Shown: positions 61,028-64,000 of the stretch, piece by piece
Layout: each line of letters begins with the position of its first letter
How positions within the stretch are numbered: position 1 is the first letter of the stretch
Origin: Catonella sp963539695
GTDB taxonomy: Bacteria > Bacillota > Clostridia > Lachnospirales > Lachnospiraceae
Length of the DNA stretch: 64,000 nucleotides
Assembly: GCA_963539695.1 (NCBI GenBank)
Contig: CAUTOC010000005.1
Location: 1 to 64,000 of the forward strand
Reading direction: 5' to 3'
Notes under the pieces: generated by a model
The model's input: the letters and a program-made list of their open reading frames with translations, nothing else
What the model was told of the DNA's origin: nothing
Databases searched by the model: none
Translations under genes and position numbers: made by a program

Positions 61028-61413
61028 TATTTTAATTCTTCTATCATTCCTCTAAGTTCTAACTCCCAATTACTAATAGCTGAAAACCATACACAGCCAA
61101 ACACGCCTCCGTCCTTTATATTCACAGACGAGCAGATTATAACAGGCAAATTCAGCCTTTCTTTTTTTACGAATTTTACAAACTTATCTCCGGTATCTTT
61201 TTCCTCATAACCTCCCGGTTCTACCGGATAGTACATATCTGTTATAGCAAGGTCAAAATGTTCTCCTCTTTCTGCCGCCTCCTTCAATTCACAAATTCCG
61301 TCTGTCAGATTCATCACCCAAACTATATCATCTGCTTTAATCCCACAAGATAATAAAACGGATCGTATTTCAGAATGTTTGCTTACAGAGTCCTCTAAAT
61401 GTAAAATCCTCAT
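61027..61413 (-). CDS. orphan receiver-domain protein
   Basis: A 128-residue protein consisting only of a CheY-like receiver: MRILHLEDS at the start (acidic Glu-Asp), the phosphoacceptor strand LAITDMYYPVEPGG, and IICSSV as the Ser/Thr position. The loop after the phosphoacceptor is unusual (YYPVEPGGYEEKDTGDKFV). No DNA-binding or output domain is present and no kinase is adjacent. AAGGAG precedes the ATG. It converges on kdgK and follows ftsH. It may signal by protein contact. Confidence 0.8.
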   Translation of the reverse strand: MRILHLEDSVSKHSEIRSVLLSCGIKADDIVWVMNLTDGICELKEAAERGEHFDLAITDMYYPVEPGGYEEKDTGDKFVKFVKKERLNLPVIICSSVNIKDGGVFGCVWFSAISNWELELRGMIEELK

Positions 61414-61464
61414 ACTTTTCTCCTTGTTCTGTTTTCACTTTTCTGCTGCATTTATAAGACTTTA

Positions 61465-61508
61465 TAAAAAAGAACCCAAACTTATTATACATCAAAGTTT
61501 GAGTTCTT
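61465..61508 (-). terminator. ftsH terminator
   Basis: On the minus strand AGAACTCAAACTT pairs with AAGTTTGGGTTCT with one mismatch or G-U, then TTTTTTATAAAG. It lies about 12 bases after the ftsH stop and gives a clean intrinsic terminator. Confidence 0.85.
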
Positions 61509-61519
61509 TCTACAATATC

Positions 61520-63496
61520 TTATTCTTTTATTTCAGGAGTGTTTTCTGTAATCTCGACTTTTTCTACATCTGTCTCCGAGGTTTCTGCGTTTTCAACTTC
61601 AGTTTTCTCTTCTTTCTTTTCATCAGGATCGGGAAGTCCTTTTATTTCTCTATACATCTTAATAAACTCCTTACCTGTGATGGTTTCTTTCTCAATAAGG
61701 TATTCCGCTATCTTATCAAGTACCTCTCTGTTTTCCTTGATTATATTCACGGCTCTGTCATAGAACTCTTTCATAAGCCTTGCAATTTCAGCATCTATCT
61801 TAGCTGCGGTATCATCAGCACAGTTAAGTACAGCCCTTCCGTCCAAATAACGATTTTCAACGGACTCAAGCCCTACCATACCGAATTTATCCGACATACC
61901 GTACTGAGTAATCATAGAACGAAGTATAGCCGTAGCCCTCTCAATATCGTTGCTTGCACCGGTTGTAACGGAGTTAAATACTACATCTTCCGCCGCTCTG
62001 CCTCCAAGGAAGGTAACAATATCCGTTTCAAGCTCCTCTTTACTCTGAAGGAACTTCTCCTCCTTAGGAAGCTGCATAGTATAACCGAGTGAGCCCATTG
62101 TTCTTGGTACTATGGTTATCTTTTGTACCGGATCCGCATTCTTCATAGAGGCGGTAATAAGAGCATGTCCCACCTCATGGAAGGCAACTATACGCTTTTC
62201 TTCCTTACCAAGTATTCTATCCTTCTTTTCCTTACCTGCTATAACCACTTCAACTGCCTCAAAAAGATCCGCCTGACTTACAGTCCTCCTGCCTGCTTTT
62301 ACCGCCATAATAGCGGCTTCATTTATCATATTGGCAAGGTCTGAACCGACAGCCCCCGCCGTAGCCATAGCGATTGCATCTATATCTACCGTATCATCCA
62401 TAAGCACATCTTTACTATGTACTTTAAGTATGGCAACCCTTCCTTTAAGGTCAGGACGGTCAACTATAACTCTTCTGTCAAAACGCCCCGGACGAAGAAG
62501 TGCCTTGTCAAGTACATCCGGACGGTTGGTAGCCGCTAATATAACTACTCCCTTTGACTTGGAATCAAAACCGTCCATTTCAGCAAGAAGCTGGTTTAAT
62601 GTCTGTTCACGCTCATCATTACCGCCGCCATATTTAGAATCCCTGCTTTTACCTATAGCATCTATCTCATCTATGAAAATAATACAAGGTGCCATACTAT
62701 GTGCCTGTTTAAATAAATCTCTTACCCTTGAAGCACCCACACCTACAAACATTTCCACAAAATCAGAACCTGAAAGTGAAAAAAACGGTACATTCGCCTC
62801 TCCCGCCACAGCCTTTGCAAGCAGAGTTTTACCTGTTCCCGGAGGTCCTACAAGAAGTGCTCCTTTTGGAAGTTTAGCACCAATCTCGGCATATTTCTTA
62901 GGATTATGTAAAAAGTCCACCATTTCACGAAGTGAGTCCTTTGCTTCATCCTCACCGGCTACATCGGCAAAGGTGATACCCGTGCGTTTTTCCACATAAA
63001 CTTTTGCATTACTTTTACCGACTCCCATCATTCCGCCGGCACTTTTTGAAAATGAACGGTAAATTAAATACATAACCACCCAAATTCCAAGAAGAGGAAG
63101 AATATAGATTGCAAAAAATTCCAATATTCCCTGAGTAGCATCCGCCACGGGAGAACGCATTTCAACCTTTGCCTCCAAAAGCTTTTTTGCAAGTTCTACA
63201 TCGCCTACATAGCCGGTATAATATGTCGGAGTATAAAGGTCATTAGCAGATGACTTAGGTGTAATCTCTATTTTACCCTGTCTTAATATTACAGATTCTA
63301 TCTTGCCCGCATCCAACATTCTGATAAATTCATTATAACTTATTTCTCTGTTTACACCCTGTTTTAAAAGGTGCATTCCATATATGAATATCAGAAAAAT
63401 AACAATGCTTGCTATTATGGTTATAATACCGGCTTTTTTATTCATACCGCCGCCGGAATTATTATCGCCTGTTTTGTTATTTTTATTATCTTCCAT
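61520..63496 (-). CDS. ftsH: ATP-dependent membrane protease FtsH
   Basis: A 658-residue FtsH: first membrane segment 23-42, extracytoplasmic part, second membrane segment ~126-147, AAA+ domain with Walker A GPPGTGKT (217-224) and Walker B IIFIDEID (~272-279), SRH NRPDVLDKALLRPGRFDRR, then the zinc protease with HEVGH (440-444; HEAGH is the more common form). The C-terminal ~50 residues are acidic and coiled (EKVEITENTPEIKE). It degrades membrane and some cytoplasmic proteins as a hexamer. The gene starts behind GAAAGGAA. Confidence 0.98.
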   Translation of the reverse strand: MEDNKNNKTGDNNSGGGMNKKAGIITIIASIVIFLIFIYGMHLLKQGVNREISYNEFIRMLDAGKIESVILRQGKIEITPKSSANDLYTPTYYTGYVGDVELAKKLLEAKVEMRSPVADATQGILEFFAIYILPLLGIWVVMYLIYRSFSKSAGGMMGVGKSNAKVYVEKRTGITFADVAGEDEAKDSLREMVDFLHNPKKYAEIGAKLPKGALLVGPPGTGKTLLAKAVAGEANVPFFSLSGSDFVEMFVGVGASRVRDLFKQAHSMAPCIIFIDEIDAIGKSRDSKYGGGNDEREQTLNQLLAEMDGFDSKSKGVVILAATNRPDVLDKALLRPGRFDRRVIVDRPDLKGRVAILKVHSKDVLMDDTVDIDAIAMATAGAVGSDLANMINEAAIMAVKAGRRTVSQADLFEAVEVVIAGKEKKDRILGKEEKRIVAFHEVGHALITASMKNADPVQKITIVPRTMGSLGYTMQLPKEEKFLQSKEELETDIVTFLGGRAAEDVVFNSVTTGASNDIERATAILRSMITQYGMSDKFGMVGLESVENRYLDGRAVLNCADDTAAKIDAEIARLMKEFYDRAVNIIKENREVLDKIAEYLIEKETITGKEFIKMYREIKGLPDPDEKKEEKTEVENAETSETDVEKVEITENTPEIKE

Positions 63497-63600
63497 TGAA
63501 TTTCCTTTCTATTTTTTATTTGCACAACTTCATTGTATACAATTATAACTATACACAATTAAAATTGCAAGTAATACATAGATTTTTCACGATTTCTTCA

Positions 63601-64000
63601 CTATTTTTTATTCTTTTCATAAATCAGACCAAGTCCTTTTATCAGAAGTGAGTCATCCTGTATAATTTTCTTTTTGCAATACGGAACTACCAGCTTAGCC
63701 AATCCTCCCGTTGCAACAGTTAAGAGTTTTCTGCCCATTTCCTCTTCTATCCGCTCTATCATACCGTCTATCATAGCCGCACTTCCAAATACCGTTCCGC
63801 TTTTCATACTGTCTATTGTATTGCTTCCGATAACCTTTTTAGGGGCTTCAAGGCTGATTCTTATAAGCTGTGATGTACCGCTTACAAGGGAATTAAGCCC
63901 GGTTATTACTCCCGGCATTATAGCTCCTCCCGCAAACTGCCTTTTTTCATTTATATAACTGAAAGTGGTAGCTGTTCCCATATCTATTATAATTAACGGA
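63601..64000 (-). CDS. coaX: type III pantothenate kinase, 3' part
   Basis: The reading frame is open to the right edge, so the 5' half of the gene lies outside the window. The visible part carries the mid-protein ASKHA-fold motif PLIIIDMGTATTF (DxGTATT, phosphate binding), GAIMPGVITGLNSL, and the C-terminal VATGGLAKLV. It catalyses the first step of coenzyme A synthesis, using ATP to make phosphopantothenate. It lies upstream of ftsH on the same strand with a 104-base gap, so a separate promoter for ftsH is likely. Confidence 0.93.
   Translation of the reverse strand, partial: PLIIIDMGTATTFSYINEKRQFAGGAIMPGVITGLNSLVSGTSQLIRISLEAPKKVIGSNTIDSMKSGTVFGSAAMIDGMIERIEEEMGRKLLTVATGGLAKLVVPYCKKKIIQDDSLLIKGLGLIYEKNKK

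Noticed and set aside
61379..62092. 237-residue plus-strand ORF opposite ftsH
   Set aside because: It is antisense to the conserved FtsH frame and shows no family motifs.

Overview
The window is chromosomal DNA from a low-GC Gram-positive anaerobe. The evidence is AT-rich intergenic DNA, strong AGGAGG-type ribosome sites, lipobox lipoproteins, an agr-type peptide system, and CUT1 sugar transport genes without their own ATPase. The gene set resembles Lachnospiraceae; a genus-level guess (an oral Lachnoanaerobaculum-like organism) would be speculation. Core genes uvrC, ftsH and coaX anchor it as chromosome. No tRNA, rRNA, CRISPR array, integrase, transposase or relaxase gene was found.

Region by region. 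1-3.1 kb: an agr-like quorum-sensing locus (agrA, agrC, then agrD and agrB), including a 48-residue AgrD precursor. 3.1-3.9 kb: REP-like hairpins and a Uma2-family protein. 4.1-22.6 kb: one tightly packed 14-gene minus-strand operon. It encodes type IV secretion-like parts (VirB4 with an N-terminal PrgI/VirB3-like segment, VirD4/TraG coupling ATPase, two VirB6-like membrane proteins, a VirB2-like pilin), a giant lipoprotein, a solute-binding-like lipoprotein, two C-terminally anchored surface proteins, a CPBP protease, and a LytS-type kinase with a SARP-like response regulator. 22.8-26.6 kb: a divergent gene for a 1242-residue internally duplicated protein of unknown function. The divergent promoter region carries 11-bp repeats, the layout expected of SARP targets. 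26.6-27.5 kb: a folded repeat element and a DUF4282 membrane protein. 27.5-29.7 kb: a two-gene ATPase plus TOPRIM-like pair that looks like phage defence. 30-36.5 kb: an FbpABC/AfuABC-like ABC importer and a YesMN-type two-component system. 36.5-38.4 kb: uvrC.

38.7-61 kb is a glycosaminoglycan utilisation locus. A secreted 1802-residue PL8 lyase cuts the polymer outside the cell. A CUT1 importer (solute-binding protein and two permeases) would take up unsaturated oligosaccharides. Cytoplasmic heparinase II/III-type lyase, sulfatase, GH88 unsaturated glucuronyl hydrolase and a GH123-like DUF4091 protein would process them. KduI, KduD, KDG kinase and KDPG aldolase then take the uronate to pyruvate and glyceraldehyde 3-phosphate. 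A LacI-family regulator sits between the main operon and the divergent eda-kdgK pair, and a near-perfect LacI-type palindrome overlaps the eda -35. 61-64 kb: an orphan receiver protein, ftsH, and the 3' part of coaX.

The most unusual content is the relaxase-free T4SS-like locus with its SARP regulator and divergent giant protein. Next are the agr peptide locus, the domain-duplicated PL8 lyase, and two copies of a folded intergenic repeat with a covarying base pair.
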